From assembly GCF_037038585.1 (NCBI RefSeq), contig NC_092541.1, forward strand, positions 2,477,445-2,541,444: a stretch of 64,000 bases of DNA. The letters run 5' to 3'. How positions within the stretch are numbered: the stretch's first letter is position 1; each line of letters begins with the position of its first letter. Positions 61,101-63,555 of this stretch are shown here, one piece after another. The notes below the pieces were generated by a model that worked only from the letters and a program-made list of their open reading frames with translations, ran no database searches and was not told the origin of the DNA. The position numbers and the translations under genes were made by a program. The stretch is from Patagioenas fasciata. Lineage: Eukaryota; Chordata; Aves; Columbiformes; Columbidae.

Positions 61101-63555
61101 CCTCCAACCTCGGCCCTGCACCCCCCAAACACCCCATCTCAGGGTTGTGCCCTTGCAGCAGCAGAGACTTGGGGGTTCCCATCTCTCTCGAGGCACAAAA
61201 TGAGCCATCCTGTGCGGGGGGAAGGAGGGGACGCTGCTCTGAACGCTGCCAGCTGGCAAGGAGATGGCAGCAAGACTTGTCACCAAGGTCCCCTGGATGT
61301 GCAGCCTCCTTGTCCCCGGGAGAAAGGAGCTGGTGAGGGGGTGATGACCGGCACCGCAGGCAGAGGGTCTGGCGATGTCCCCCAGCTTCCTGGTGACAGG
61401 GACCCCCCAGGAGGAGCCAGGCAGAGTGCACGGGGGACATCGCTCCCTCCTGGGGACTCTGCCGGGGTTTGCAAAGCAGCGCAGAGAGAGGAGGGTTCGC
61501 CAGCTCCAGTCTGCCCAGCACCACATCCCAGAGCTGTCCCGCGCAGAGACCCAGCCCTGCGGGGACACGGAGAGGCCCAGGATGAGCATCACCAGGAGCA
61601 GGTCGCTGCGTTCTCAAGCCTTTGCTCAGCATCACTGGGAAGGGACAGCGTGGCACCGGCTGCTGGGGGAGAAGGTGGCACAGAGTGGCTCTGCAAAGAA
61701 CAGGTGTCCCCTCGCTCCGTGACTCCGCGCAGCAAGATCTGTGAAGGCACATACCAGCGACTGGATAGCCTGGAAGAAACTATCCGTGAGCTGGAAATCA
61801 CCATCAGCGAGATCAGCAGCCATCCTGCCGTGGAGTTTGTGCTCCCGAAAGAACTGCGGGGAGCAACGGGAGCCAGCAAGGAGCCCACGGGAGGTCTAGG
61901 GGACCTCAAACCCACGAGCTGTGACAATGGGACCGTCCTGGACCTCAGCCAGCCCAAAGATGACGCTCCCAAGGGTCCATCTCCAAGCAAGACCAAGCCA
62001 CCTCTGCTCCCCAAGCCGCAGGTCCCCACCACACCGCAGGTTTATTTTCAGTTCTCTCTTGCTGTGCTCTGCCCCGGACTCACTCTGATGTTTCTCTTCC
62101 TCCGTCTCTACCTGCTCCTTCTCTGTGACTCTACCTCCAAGCAGAGCCAAGGTGGAAAACAAATCTCCTTTTTCTCCCTTGCATTTGGATCTTGTCCTTG
62201 GATGTATTCGGGCAGCGGACAGGCAGGCGGTGCCGGTTGCTGGGCACAGCATCACATTCGACCCCGGTAACTTCTGCCCTGTCAGGCTGTGGGGCTGAGC
62301 GTGCTGCTGGTGCTGAGCACCCCCCGGGGCTGGGTTCGTGTGGTGATGCAGCAGCATCCCTCGTTTATGCTGGTTTTTGCATAAGCACTTTTTTAACACA
62401 CTGCGGTTTGAGCGTGGCAGCTGCTTCTCCTAATTAAATCACAGCGCGGGCTCCCCGAAGCCATCCAAATTGCTTTCTGCTGGAATCCGCAGCTGAATAG
62501 CTGGGAAAAGGGAGGAGAAACGCCCTCAGCCGCTCCGACGCCGGCCTGCTCCTTTATTAACAGCCAGCGCTGGGGAATAAATCTCCTTGTTCATTTGCAG
62601 CAATTATCTGGGCCCCGGTTGCCAGCGGTGCCGCAGCCCCGGCACGGTGCTCTGGCTGGGAGAATGGGCCGTGGAGTGGGTGTAGCTGTGATTTCTGCCC
62701 TTGGCGGCTCCCGCTGCAGTGCCGGAGCCCGGCGAACGAGAAGCGGAGCTGCAGGATGGATTGATGGCTCCGGGCTGGCGCCTCTGGTGCAGGACTCGGC
62801 ACTGGGAGGTGGCAGTGGTAGATCTGGGGTGCCCCAGGCAGTGAGGGGACAGGTGATGATCCCGTGACATGTGGCACTGCCCAGACACCCTGTGGGTGCT
62901 GCTTTAGGGACCGGCAGTGCCAGGGGACGTGGGTGCAGGTACCTGCTGCTCTTGCAAGTCTCTGTATCCTGCTCTGTGCTCCGCTAGTTAATAAAATCCT
63001 CTATATTCCCACTGCCGCCGTTTCCACCTGGAATCTGCTTCTGCCTGCCGTGGCCTCTGCTCCTTCCTCTTGGTCGTGCAGCCTTGTCCTGGGGGAGATG
63101 CTCCCTCTGTCCCAGGGGGGTGTTCACCCTGTCCCCCATCTCCCGGTGTTTGCCGTGTTCTCCGTTTTTGCCTCTAACCCCCTGTTTGCGTTGCAGCAGT
63201 GGCTGTCGGTGAGTCCTGGCCAGTTTGAGCTCCCCCATGATGGCACACGGAGCTGGTGACCTTGTCCTCGCCCTGGGTTTGTCACCGCAAGCTGTCCGGG
63301 CAGGGACATCACGGCTCCAGCCATCGCTGCCCAGCACCGGCAGCACTCAGCTGCCAGCGGTGTGAGCGTCCATCTGCCGATTTTAACCCCTTTTCCCCAA
63401 ATTCTGTGTCCCGGCAGAGCGGTGGCGTCTCCATCCCCGCCATGAAGATGGTGAACCCCGCATCCCGCCTGAAGCAGAGCCAGCAGGGCAGCCCCGACAA
63501 GGGCAAGCACGTCAAGCCGCGGATGGAGTACATGCGCATCCAGGGCCAGCAGCAG
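4003..63555 (+). CDS. SRCIN1: SRCIN1 (p140Cap/SNIP) gene, spliced, 3' end outside the window
   Basis: Adaptor protein of the SRCIN1/KIAA1217 family. From established knowledge, p140Cap sits in dendritic spines and at cell adhesions, binds Csk and the Src SH3 domain, restrains Src and influences cortactin and actin. I identified it from peptides recognised in many exons: MGNTPSQ, EYPREYRTLG, QPNYWSFK, EPLYA, EGLYADPYG, KDINRLLEETQAEL and a PPPPPPRRSFPSSHG segment. Core exons are 4003-4024, 29243-29526, 40473-40496, 50138-50330, 50637-50835, 50995-51088, 51445-52274, 52978-53070, 53249-53292, 53820-53998, 54195-54370, 54895-55025, 55765-55912, 57099-57411, 57732-57984, 58504-58658, 58742-58894 and 63418-63555. 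They sum to 3429 nt with all phases matching, giving 1143 residues. The mammalian protein is about 1180 residues, so one short C-terminal exon is missing beyond the window. All introns are GT-AG except intron 1, which looks GC-AG. Confidence 0.95.
7097..7131. repeat. (ATT)n microsatellite
   Basis: About eleven uninterrupted ATT trinucleotides, open in one forward frame as a poly-isoleucine run that has no coding meaning. Confidence 0.95.
7480..7650. promoter_or_regulatory. AT-rich island with octamer motif, candidate non-coding element
   Basis: An AT-rich block in GC-rich intron 1. It contains a perfect octamer ATGCAAAT at 7601-7608, the POU-family consensus, next to long T-rich stretches. 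Function is inference from composition and motif only. Confidence 0.3.
16150..16352 (+). mobile_element. CR1 3' fragment (subfamily A-like tail)
   Basis: Contains the characteristic CR1 3' UTR wording from the GGCCCTGAGGGTGGTGAG-like start, through GCCAGGCTGGACGGGGCTCT and GGATGAGTTTAAAGGTCCCT, to CCAACCCAAACCATTCTCTG at the end. It is the same subfamily as the copy at 53398-53702 and distinct from the GGTTGGATGTGGGGAACAAT type. It is severely 5' truncated with no reverse transcriptase remnant. Confidence 0.85.
16485..16745. promoter_or_regulatory. AT-rich island, candidate conserved non-coding element
   Basis: About 260 bases, low in CpG and high in A and T within intron 1. It has several TAAT/ATTA-type homeodomain cores (CAATTAAG, GTTAATTTAAG), an imperfect palindrome around GAATGATTCAGAATCATT, and no repeat signature. 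An enhancer role is inference. Confidence 0.35.
18209..18826. repeat. Minisatellite, 25-26-bp unit, about 24 copies
   Basis: The unit alternates between CCGCGGGTGATGCTGGGGCG and CCACGGGTGATGCTGAGCAT, each followed by TCCATC. Length variation of one base shifts the frame between copies, so all three minus-strand frames stay open for over 230 codons. Those frames are artefacts. It carries the shared GATGCTGGGG core. Confidence 0.93.
19766..20285. repeat. Minisatellite, about 18-21-bp unit with higher-order structure
   Basis: Simple units built on TAGCCCATGGCACTCC alternate with ATAACCAGTGGCACATC and ATAACCCATGGCACGCTG variants. Groups of three to four variants repeat as a block of roughly 75 bases (compare 19945-20020, 20020-20095 and 20160-20235), so there is a higher-order repeat. 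The long minus-strand open frames over it are not genes. Confidence 0.9.
20850..21015. promoter_or_regulatory. AT-rich island in intron 1, candidate conserved element
   Basis: A block with TTAATTAAC-type and TTAATAACG homeodomain-like cores and an AACCGGTT palindrome at about 20874-20881, flanked by GC-rich DNA. It is open for a long stretch on the + strand but shows no codon bias or recognisable protein. Regulatory function is inferred from composition only. Confidence 0.3.
23955..24303 (+). mobile_element. CR1 3' end
   Basis: Runs from the CACCTTGAGGTGCTGGAGTG region through GAGGTTGGATGTGGGGAACA, GGGCTGTGGGGCACTGAACA and GGCAGTGCTGGAGTCACCAT to CCAACCAAAATGATTCTGTG. This is the standard avian CR1 3' UTR with its octamer-like tail. 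There is a small internal deletion of the segment around the 'elder' GAGACCTTCTG block that is present in the copy at 49455. Confidence 0.93.
25905..26105 (+). mobile_element. Older, diverged CR1 3' fragment
   Basis: Begins near CCTTGGGGTGAGGCCAGGAA, passes TTTCTTCGCAGGAAGGGTTG and GGCAGTGATGGAGTCACCAT, and ends around GGGACATGGGGTAGTGCCAG without the terminal ATTCTATG tail. More diverged than the other copies, with AT-richer wording in its first third. Confidence 0.75.
28003..28737. repeat. Minisatellite, 48-bp unit, about 15 copies
   Basis: Each unit contains GGGGCAGAGCATCCCGTGGT followed by a TTTGGTACCCAAGAGCTGGG or TTTAGTACCCAGGGGCTGGG arm. The period of 48 is a multiple of three, so five reading frames stay open for 250-330 codons with a 16-residue repeat. 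None of these is supported as a gene. Two unit types (TTTAGTACCCAGG and TTTGGTACCCAAG) alternate, giving partial 96-bp and 144-bp periodicity. Confidence 0.95.
29243..29526 (+). CDS. SRCIN1: SRCIN1 exon 2
   Basis: Encodes residues 8-102. Acceptor CGCGCAG|ATCCC and donor GACCAG|GTAAGG. The segment contains the family signature DDAEYPREYRTLG, RRFSNVGLVHTSERRHTVIA and a charged, probably helical stretch MERKRDAFMDHLKNKYPQHA, and ends with RLRDQ. In known SRCIN1 the N-terminal region carries the synaptophysin-binding function. The exon starts in phase 1 and ends in phase 0, so the 24-nt exon 3 can be included or skipped without a frameshift. Lower CpG depletion and strong codon periodicity separate it from the intron. 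Confidence 0.95.
29869..30192. repeat. Minisatellite, about 22-23-bp unit, some 14 copies
   Basis: Units of GAGGAAGAGCATCCCCTGGG or GGGGAAGAGCATCCCCAGGT type. Long and short units alternate to give a block of about 45 bases. On the minus strand the core reads GGGGATGCTCTTCC. Open frames across it are artefacts. Confidence 0.93.
32800..33245. repeat. C/T-rich tandem repeat
   Basis: Degenerate units of CCCAGTTACCCTCTTGCACC, CCCCAGATCCCCCAGCACTC and TCTTGCCCTATTGCACCCCC are arranged in blocks of roughly 54 bases. It keeps two forward frames open for hundreds of codons as a proline- and leucine-rich string, which I do not regard as coding. It ends where the CpG island begins. Confidence 0.88.
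33255..33660 (+). promoter_or_regulatory. SRCIN1: CpG island, candidate internal SRCIN1 promoter and first exon
   Basis: A 400-bp stretch of extreme G+C with dense CpG (GCGCGCGCCCCC, GGCGGGCGCGCGCGGGGCCG, GGCGGCCGCAACGGCGGG) and several GC-box-like CCGCCCC sites, all in intron 2. A good donor, CTGCCGCAG|GTACCGG, follows at 33623/33624. That position is exactly what a non-coding first exon spliced to exon 3 or exon 4 would need. The island has no in-frame ATG, so a transcript from here would start at the Met of MSEAELPLGF in exon 4 (50228). A 23-base C run at 33342-33364 lies inside it. Promoter activity is inferred. Confidence 0.55.
33836..34045. repeat. Polypyrimidine minisatellite, 20-bp unit, about 10 copies
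   Basis: Nearly perfect copies of CCCCTTTTCCTCCCATTCCC. The + strand is almost wholly pyrimidine, with one A per unit. The sequence could form a triplex (H-DNA), and the minus strand has repeated GGGG and GGG runs suited to G-quadruplexes. It lies about 200 bases downstream of the CpG island. The 'KGGEWEEKGGNGRKRGG'-type minus-strand frames are artefacts. Confidence 0.95.
34827..34849. repeat. (GT)n microsatellite
   Basis: About nine to ten GTGT dinucleotides beginning after AACAAGC. Confidence 0.8.
35351..35411. repeat. 12-bp tandem repeat, five copies
   Basis: Perfect copies of TGCCTGCTCCGC. The period is a multiple of three, so open frames of the APLPAPLPA and EQAAEQAA type pass through it on both strands. 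Confidence 0.95.
36110..36420. promoter_or_regulatory. AT-rich island, candidate conserved non-coding element
   Basis: About 300 bases of low-CpG, repeat-free sequence with TAATTACG, GTAATTCAG and TTAATTAAAAAG homeodomain-like cores, a GGTTACTG site and a long T-rich half. It contrasts sharply with its GC-rich neighbours. It looks like a neural or developmental enhancer in composition. Function is inference. Confidence 0.35.
36632..36660. repeat. (TA)n/(TATG)n microsatellite
   Basis: A run of TA dinucleotides followed by TATGTATG units. Confidence 0.9.
37808..38388. repeat. Minisatellite, 13-bp unit, about 45 copies
   Basis: Units of the form ATCTTGCACCTGT, ATCTTGCATTGGC and ATCTTGCACCCAC follow one another with a nearly invariant ATCTTGCA. 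Pairs and triplets of unit types recur, giving 26- and 39-base periods; 39 is a multiple of three, so all three forward frames and the minus frames stay open for 200-260 codons as Cys-rich strings. These are not genes. Confidence 0.95.
39645..40196. repeat. Minisatellite, 30-bp unit, about 18 copies
   Basis: Units contain CCCCAGTAGGGATGCTGGGC followed by GTACTGGTGA or ATGCTGGTGG. The 30-base period is a multiple of three and keeps frames open on both strands. It carries the shared GGGATGCTGGGC core. It ends about 275 bases before microexon 3. Confidence 0.95.
40415..40472 (+). promoter_or_regulatory. SRCIN1: U/GU-rich tract upstream of SRCIN1 microexon 3
   Basis: Nearly 60 bases made almost only of T and G (TTTTGTTTTGTTTTG repeats, then TTTCTTTCG and ATTTTTTGTT), leading to the acceptor AG at 40471-40472. 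There is no other AG in the tract. Such a tract is expected to bind polypyrimidine or GU-binding splicing regulators, which would make the microexon a regulated one (inference). Confidence 0.55.
40473..40496 (+). CDS. SRCIN1: SRCIN1 exon 3, 24-nt microexon
   Basis: Encodes QPNYWSFK (residues 103-110). Acceptor TTGTTAG|CAACCC and donor TTTAAG|GTCAGT. Known mammalian SRCIN1 has the same octapeptide between the exon 2 and exon 4 sequences, as ...EQ-QPNYWSFK-TRSSRH..., so identification is firm despite the size. It starts and ends in phase 0, so inclusion or skipping leaves the frame intact. It adds a tyrosine and a tryptophan to an otherwise polar linker. Confidence 0.92.
43010..43138 (+). mobile_element. 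CR1 fragment cut off by a minisatellite
   Basis: Matches the internal CR1 3' UTR from CTGAAAGGAGCTTGGAGCCA through GGAAATGGCCTCAAGTTGCA to GAGGTTGGATCTGGGG. At that point, where other copies continue with AACAATTTCTTCCCC, the sequence becomes the 17-bp GGATGCGGGTGTCAC repeat. The rest of the CR1 is absent after the repeat. Confidence 0.85.
43139..43468. repeat. Minisatellite, 16-17-bp unit, about 20 copies
   Basis: Units GGGGATGCGGGTGTCAC and GGGATGCGGTGTCACA. Mixed 16- and 17-base lengths rotate the frame, so three forward frames are open. Its left edge is inside a CR1 fragment. The cytosine-guanine content is high and GGGG/GGG runs are frequent. Confidence 0.95.
43640..43790. promoter_or_regulatory. 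Cluster of TAATCC homeodomain sites
   Basis: TAATCC occurs at 43646-43651, 43664-43669, inverted (GGATTA) at 43687-43692, and again at 43711-43716. The last three sit in an 8-mer TAATCCTG repeated in alternating orientation (43664-43671 +, 43685-43692 -, 43711-43718 +). TAATCC is the established core for OTX, CRX and other K50 homeodomain proteins. A GTTAAC palindrome lies between. Enhancer function is inferred. Confidence 0.45.
44021..44320. repeat. Minisatellite, about 20-bp unit, 14-15 copies
   Basis: Units of the type TGCTGGTCGGGGATGCTGTG and CCTGGTCCAGGATGCTGTAT, with a final group CCCAGTCAGGGATGCCGTAT. It carries the GGGATGCTG core. Open frames across it have no coding support. Confidence 0.93.
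45033..45085. repeat. (GGGAT)n pentanucleotide repeat
   Basis: About ten perfect GGGAT units on the + strand. GGG runs separated by two bases fit the canonical G-quadruplex pattern. The minus-strand ATCCC form gives a SHPIP-type artefactual frame. Confidence 0.95.
47903..48575. repeat. Minisatellite, 32-bp unit, about 21 copies
   Basis: Each unit contains GGGGTGCTGGGCTATAGGGA followed by TTGCAGTATGTT or TAGCAGTATATT variants. Every unit has CTATAGGG. The minus strand carries the same element inverted. Stop codons are frequent, so no long frame results. Confidence 0.95.
48625..48810. promoter_or_regulatory. AT-rich island with homeodomain sites, candidate conserved element
   Basis: Contains GCAATTAGCT, AGATTAATTAAAT, CCAATTAATG and ATTTAAATGATGATG in 150 repeat-free bases, followed by a 13-15-base T run. 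The density of TAATTA-type cores is well above that of the surrounding sequence. Enhancer function is inference. Confidence 0.35.
49455..49922 (+). mobile_element. CR1 3' end, most complete 3' UTR copy in the window
   Basis: Reads from ATGCCACGAAAGCCCTTGAG through GGGGAGACCTTCTGATCTCT, CTCAAGTTGCACCAGGGGAG and GTCACCATCCCTGGAGGGGT to CAACTGAAATGATTCTATGA. No reverse transcriptase sequence is present. It ends about 215 bases before SRCIN1 exon 4. Confidence 0.95.
50138..50330 (+). CDS. SRCIN1: SRCIN1 exon 4
   Basis: Encodes residues 111-174 plus one base. Acceptor CTTCCAG|ACAAGG, donor TCACCAG|GTACCC. The peptide includes TRSSRHSQGSQPGLADQ, FASAESLETMSEAELPLGF and MNRFRQSLPLSRSTSQTKL. It is serine-rich and basic, a probable phosphorylation and protein-binding linker. 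The open frame continues upstream without a stop to an ATG at 50033, which could give a different N-terminus if transcription began there. SRCIN1 homology begins only at the acceptor. Confidence 0.95.
50331..50636 (+). other. SRCIN1: SRCIN1 intron 4
   Basis: A 306-base intron in which I see nothing beyond its splice sites and a C/T-rich acceptor tract. Confidence 0.8.
50637..50835 (+). CDS. SRCIN1: SRCIN1 exon 5
   Basis: Encodes about residues 175-240. Acceptor GCTTCCAG|GGGTCC, donor GTCCG|GTGAGG. It contains VLFLQFGDETRRVHITHEI, TLHALIVHMFPQKLTMGML and TAILIKDESRNVFYELEDV. The alternation of short hydrophobic strands with one helix looks like a compact ubiquitin-like fold completed by exon 6 (inference). 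It is one of the most conserved parts of the family, shared with the paralogue KIAA1217. Confidence 0.96.
50995..51088 (+). CDS. SRCIN1: SRCIN1 exon 6
   Basis: Encodes about residues 241-272. Acceptor GCTTTCAG|TGATAT, donor CTGAGG|GTAAGA. It carries DIQDRSIIKIYRKEPLYAS. The EPLYA tyrosine is, in known p140Cap, one of two sites (EPLYA and EGLYA) phosphorylated by tyrosine kinases and linked to Csk SH2 recruitment. It is preserved here. Confidence 0.96.
51089..51444 (+). other. SRCIN1: SRCIN1 intron 6
   Basis: A 356-base intron ending in a C run and the acceptor TTTTCCGCAG. No repeat or other element is recognised. A short AT-richer segment with GATAATTAGGGGATTC lies near 51270-51300. Confidence 0.75.
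51445..52274 (+). CDS. SRCIN1: SRCIN1 exon 7, the large exon
   Basis: Encodes residues 273-548 (830 nt). Acceptor TTCCGCAG|CGGGAG, donor GAAACGAG|GTGGGA. It is rich in Ser, Pro and Tyr, with SRESSPTRRLNN, SYSGGRPPSYAGSPVHH, SPSPSAILERRDVKPDED, the EGLYADPYG phosphotyrosine site, LYKRGSVRSLSTYSAAALQS, ELEDSLYKPNAPIYGETYAP and FRMPPSSPQKM. Repeated SPxR- and SSP-type sites suggest a disordered, heavily phosphorylated scaffold region. In known p140Cap this region includes the first proline-rich segment and the tyrosine-rich segment. It is GC-rich, with codon third positions almost all G or C. Confidence 0.96.
52275..52977 (+). other. SRCIN1: SRCIN1 intron 7
   Basis: 703 bases. A CR1 fragment fills 52304-52652, starting only about 30 bases from the donor. 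The remaining 325 bases are unique and carry a C/T-rich acceptor tract with CCCCACACAG. Confidence 0.85.
52304..52652 (+). mobile_element. CR1 3' end in intron 7
   Basis: From ACACAAAAGCCCTTGAGGTG to CCAACCAAAATGATGCTAAA, with GGTTGGATCTGGGGAACAAT and GGCATTGGAACAGGCTGCCC in between. It lacks the GGGGAGACCTTCTG block, as does the copy at 23955. Because it keeps exon 7's frame open past the donor, a read-through frame could be misread as an alternative C-terminus. Confidence 0.95.
52978..53070 (+). CDS. SRCIN1: SRCIN1 exon 8
   Basis: Encodes about residues 549-579. Acceptor CCACACAG|GGAGCG, donor CCCCCAG|GTACGG. It contains RERMEAMEKQIASLTGLVQS followed by ALLRGSEAETP. The regular Met/Ile/Leu spacing marks the start of the coiled-coil half of the protein, a part grouped with actin-interacting protein 3-like sequences in family classifications. 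Confidence 0.95.
53249..53292 (+). CDS. SRCIN1: SRCIN1 exon 9 (44 nt)
   Basis: Encodes about residues 580-594, SEKTEGTNGGTPPSA. Acceptor TCATCACAG|CGAGAA, donor CAGCCT|GTAAGT. A short Ser/Thr/Gly linker. Phases 2 to 1 match exons 8 and 10, so skipping it alone would shift the frame. Confidence 0.93.
53293..53819 (+). other. SRCIN1: SRCIN1 intron 9
   Basis: 527 bases, more than half of them a CR1 fragment (53398-53702). It ends in CCTGTCCCCCCCGCAG. Confidence 0.85.
53398..53702 (+). mobile_element. CR1 3' end, second subfamily, in intron 9
   Basis: From AATACATAAAAGGGGCTTAT through ACTTTTTAATAGGTCCTGTA and GGCCGGATATAAGGAAATTG to GGTCCCTCCAACCCAAACCA. It extends further 5' than the copy at 16150. 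The GGGGCTTATAAGAAAGATGG wording is typical of avian CR1 UTRs. Confidence 0.93.
53820..53998 (+). CDS. SRCIN1: SRCIN1 exon 10
   Basis: Encodes about residues 595-654. Acceptor CCCCCCGCAG|CGACCA, donor CTGCAG|GTGGGT. A Ser/Thr/Pro-rich first half (GTGTPVPAPPPPSASSTPAG) is followed by the helical TRLHMQLHLHDLQQNASDL and RNQLQQLKKLQ, a heptad-patterned coiled-coil segment. Confidence 0.95.
54195..54370 (+). CDS. SRCIN1: SRCIN1 exon 11
   Basis: Encodes about residues 655-712. Acceptor CCCTGCAG|CTGCAG, donor CTCAA|GTGAGC. The peptide LQNQETVKTMLRRTETEISV continues the coiled coil, and RQRSLVEEERLRYLNEEEL with ITQQLN closes it. A second possible acceptor after the next CTGCAG would remove two residues in frame (an NAGNAG-like CTGCAG duplication), but the LQLQ spelling agrees with the mammalian protein. 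Confidence 0.95.
54371..54894 (+). other. SRCIN1: SRCIN1 intron 11
   Basis: 524 bases, about half a CR1 fragment (54484-54744). The rest is unremarkable, ending in CCTGTGCTCACAG. Confidence 0.85.
54484..54744 (+). mobile_element. CR1 3' end in intron 11
   Basis: From ACAAGCACCAGGAGCAGAGG through GTCAAGTTGTGCCAGGGGAG to CCAACCAACATGATTCTGTG. It contains GGTTGAAAATACACAGAGAT, a variant it shares with the copy at 56660, so the two are from the same subfamily. Confidence 0.95.
54895..55025 (+). CDS. SRCIN1: SRCIN1 exon 12
   Basis: Encodes about residues 713-756. Acceptor GCTCACAG|TGACTT, donor CTGAAGG|GTGAGG. The segment DLEKSVEKIQKDLAHNHRL, then ELEEKAVVLKQLGETLTDLK, is a charged amphipathic coiled coil, highly conserved in the SRCIN1/KIAA1217 family. 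Confidence 0.95.
55026..55764 (+). other. SRCIN1: SRCIN1 intron 12
   Basis: 739 bases without a CR1 or tandem repeat that I recognise, apart from two CCTGTCCCC direct repeats near 55155-55180. Confidence 0.75.
55765..55912 (+). CDS. SRCIN1: SRCIN1 exon 13
   Basis: Encodes about residues 757-805. Acceptor CCACCCCAG|CCCAGT, donor ATCCGCAG|GTCAGC. It contains FPSLQSKMRVVLRVEVEAV, KFLKEEPNRLDGLLKRCK and DTLAQIR. A conserved helical region that follows the coiled coil. Confidence 0.96.
55913..57098 (+). other. SRCIN1: SRCIN1 intron 13
   Basis: 1186 bases. It contains a CR1 fragment at 56660-56985, a short TATATACATATATATTATAA stretch at about 56613-56633 and otherwise unique sequence. It ends in CCTGCCAG. 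Confidence 0.85.
56660..56985 (+). mobile_element. CR1 3' end in intron 13
   Basis: From AAGAAGCTGAGGGGAGACCT through GGGCTCTGCTCCCCAGGAAC and CTCAAGTTGCGCCAGGGGAG to CCAACCAAAACGATTCTATG. A few bases are missing before the tail relative to the other copies. Confidence 0.95.
57099..57411 (+). CDS. SRCIN1: SRCIN1 exon 14
   Basis: Encodes about residues 806-910. Acceptor CCCTGCCAG|GCAAGT, donor GTGGAG|GTGAGA. The peptide begins QVDEGVWSSPSTLSQSPKK, includes ETDFSKGLDLEMPTSPPVS and ends KKSADKAVSVE. The middle part (HLTSGTEALGMPSFGHSPPQ onwards) is Pro/Ser/Thr-rich and appears less conserved than its ends. It is a few tens of residues longer than the mammalian version as I recall it. Confidence 0.94.
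57412..57731 (+). other. SRCIN1: SRCIN1 intron 14
   Basis: 320 bases with nothing recognisable beyond its splice sites. Confidence 0.75.
57732..57984 (+). CDS. SRCIN1: SRCIN1 exon 15
   Basis: Encodes about residues 911-994. Acceptor CGTTCCCAG|GCAGCT, donor GGCTCAG|GTACGG. It contains AAERDWEEKRAALTQYSAKD and INRLLEETQAELMKAIPDLE, a strongly conserved helical stretch, then a disordered Ser/Lys/Pro tail ending PNGRRGS. Confidence 0.96.
57985..58503 (+). other. SRCIN1: SRCIN1 intron 15
   Basis: 519 bases, largely occupied by an inverted CR1 (58098-58430). Confidence 0.85.
58098..58430 (-). mobile_element. CR1 in reverse orientation, in intron 15
   Basis: Reads on the + strand as GGTTGGGGTTGGAGGGACCT, then TTGAACCGGGGAGCCCAGAA, AGGGGGAGGATTCACCTC, GGTCCTTCTCCGCAGAGCTG and GGGTTATTCCTCCCCAGGTT. 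This is the complement of a CR1 3' part that reaches further 5' than the other copies, toward the end of the reverse transcriptase ORF. It has internal deletions and is not coding. Confidence 0.88.
58504..58658 (+). CDS. SRCIN1: SRCIN1 exon 16
   Basis: Encodes about residues 995-1046. Acceptor TTGTGCCCAG|ACGAAC, donor ATGAAG|GTAGAG. It contains DELTVPRYRTEKPSKSPPPP then PPRRSFPSSHGLTTTRSGE. The PPPPPPRRSFP tract corresponds to the C-terminal proline-rich region through which known p140Cap binds the Src SH3 domain. The next intron is only 83 bases (58659-58741). Confidence 0.97.
58742..58894 (+). CDS. SRCIN1: SRCIN1 exon 17
   Basis: Encodes residues 1047-1097. Acceptor CAACTCGCAG|AAAGCC, donor CTGGAG|GTGAGC. 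It contains KAESEELETQKPQVKLRRT, EVVRPASTPPIIASAIKD, an acidic DDDDED run and RIIAELE. It starts and ends in phase 0, so it can be joined directly to exon 63418-63555 or through the phase-0 cassettes between. Confidence 0.97.
58895..59732 (+). other. SRCIN1: Intron between exon 17 and the first alternative cassette
   Basis: 838 bases. A minisatellite occupies 59410-59580. No other element is recognised. Confidence 0.7.
59410..59580. repeat. Minisatellite, 22-25-bp unit, 7 copies
   Basis: Units of GGACAGGTGATGCTGCAGGC with AGGGG spacers, some shortened to GGATGGATGACACTGCAGGC. It carries GTGATGCTG, a relative of the core found in the larger repeats. It lies about 150 bases upstream of a candidate exon. 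Confidence 0.92.
59733..59861 (+). CDS. SRCIN1: Candidate alternative SRCIN1 exon (43 codons)
   Basis: A 129-base open block with acceptor GACTCCCCAG|GTGTTT and donor GGATGGAAG|GTAACA, phase 0 at both ends. Joined to exon 17 it reads RIIAELE-VFQRSSASPFLPK and ends GASGAAEGWK. The VFQRSS-like continuation resembles what I recall of long isoforms in this family, but I cannot confirm it. Proline, serine and alanine dominate. It could instead be a chance open block between two weak sites. Confidence 0.5.
59862..61732 (+). other. SRCIN1: Sequence between alternative cassettes
   Basis: 1.9 kb of mostly unique GC-rich sequence, containing the weaker candidate exon at 60864-61096. A long open frame runs through from 60501, but most of it lacks recognisable protein features. 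Confidence 0.6.
60864..61096 (+). CDS. SRCIN1: Weak candidate alternative SRCIN1 exon
   Basis: Two good acceptors, TCTCTACCCAG|GCGCCG (exon from 60864) and CTCCCTCCCGCAG|ATCGTG (exon from 60904), are separated by 40 bases. The peptide after the second reads IVLTEWVSEPPSPEAEAEVL, an acidic, natural-looking segment. An exon ending at 61096 (ACCGG|GTGCCC) would be in the phase needed to join 61733. From 60864, phase-0 donors at 60962, 60968 and 60977 are also possible. The end is therefore uncertain. Confidence 0.3.
61733..62039 (+). CDS. SRCIN1: Candidate alternative SRCIN1 exon of the KICEGTYQRLDSL type
   Basis: Contains KICEGTYQRLDSLEETIREL, then ITISEISSHPAVEFVLPKEL and a proline tail KTKPPLLPKPQVPTTPQ. 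The first part is a conserved coiled-coil block that I know from the paralogue KIAA1217 and long SRCIN1 forms, so it is very likely coding. The acceptor is ambiguous. CCGCGCAG|CAAGAT gives an exon from 61733 that needs a two-base phase carry. AACAG|GTGTCC gives one from 61704 that starts in phase 0 and reads VSPRSVTPRSKICEG, but it has a poor pyrimidine tract. The donor is CCGCAG|GTTTAT at 62039, or CCGCAG|GTCCCC at 62021. Both end in phase 0 and join 63418. Confidence 0.7.
62040..63417 (+). other. SRCIN1: Intron before the last in-window exon
   Basis: 1.4 kb of unique sequence. An AT-richer island with CTAATTAAATC at about 62428-62440 and a following GCTTTCTGCTGG-type block (to about 62600) may be a conserved element. 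No repeat is recognised. Ends in CTGTGTCCCGGCAG. Confidence 0.7.
63418..63555 (+). CDS. SRCIN1: SRCIN1 penultimate coding exon
   Basis: Encodes residues 1098-1143 if the cassettes are skipped. Acceptor TCCCGGCAG|AGCGGT, donor CAGCAG|GTACTT, phase 0 at both ends. The peptide SGGVSIPAMKMVNPASRLKQ and then KHVKPRMEYMRIQGQQQ matches the mammalian segment just before the final exon. The C-terminal exon, which in mammals carries the end of the protein including the SIP-type EB-binding motif, is not in the window. Confidence 0.96.

Noticed and set aside
60501-62270. 589-codon forward frame as a single gene
   Set aside because: Only two short parts of it have protein character and splice sites. The rest is intronic sequence that happens to lack stops.
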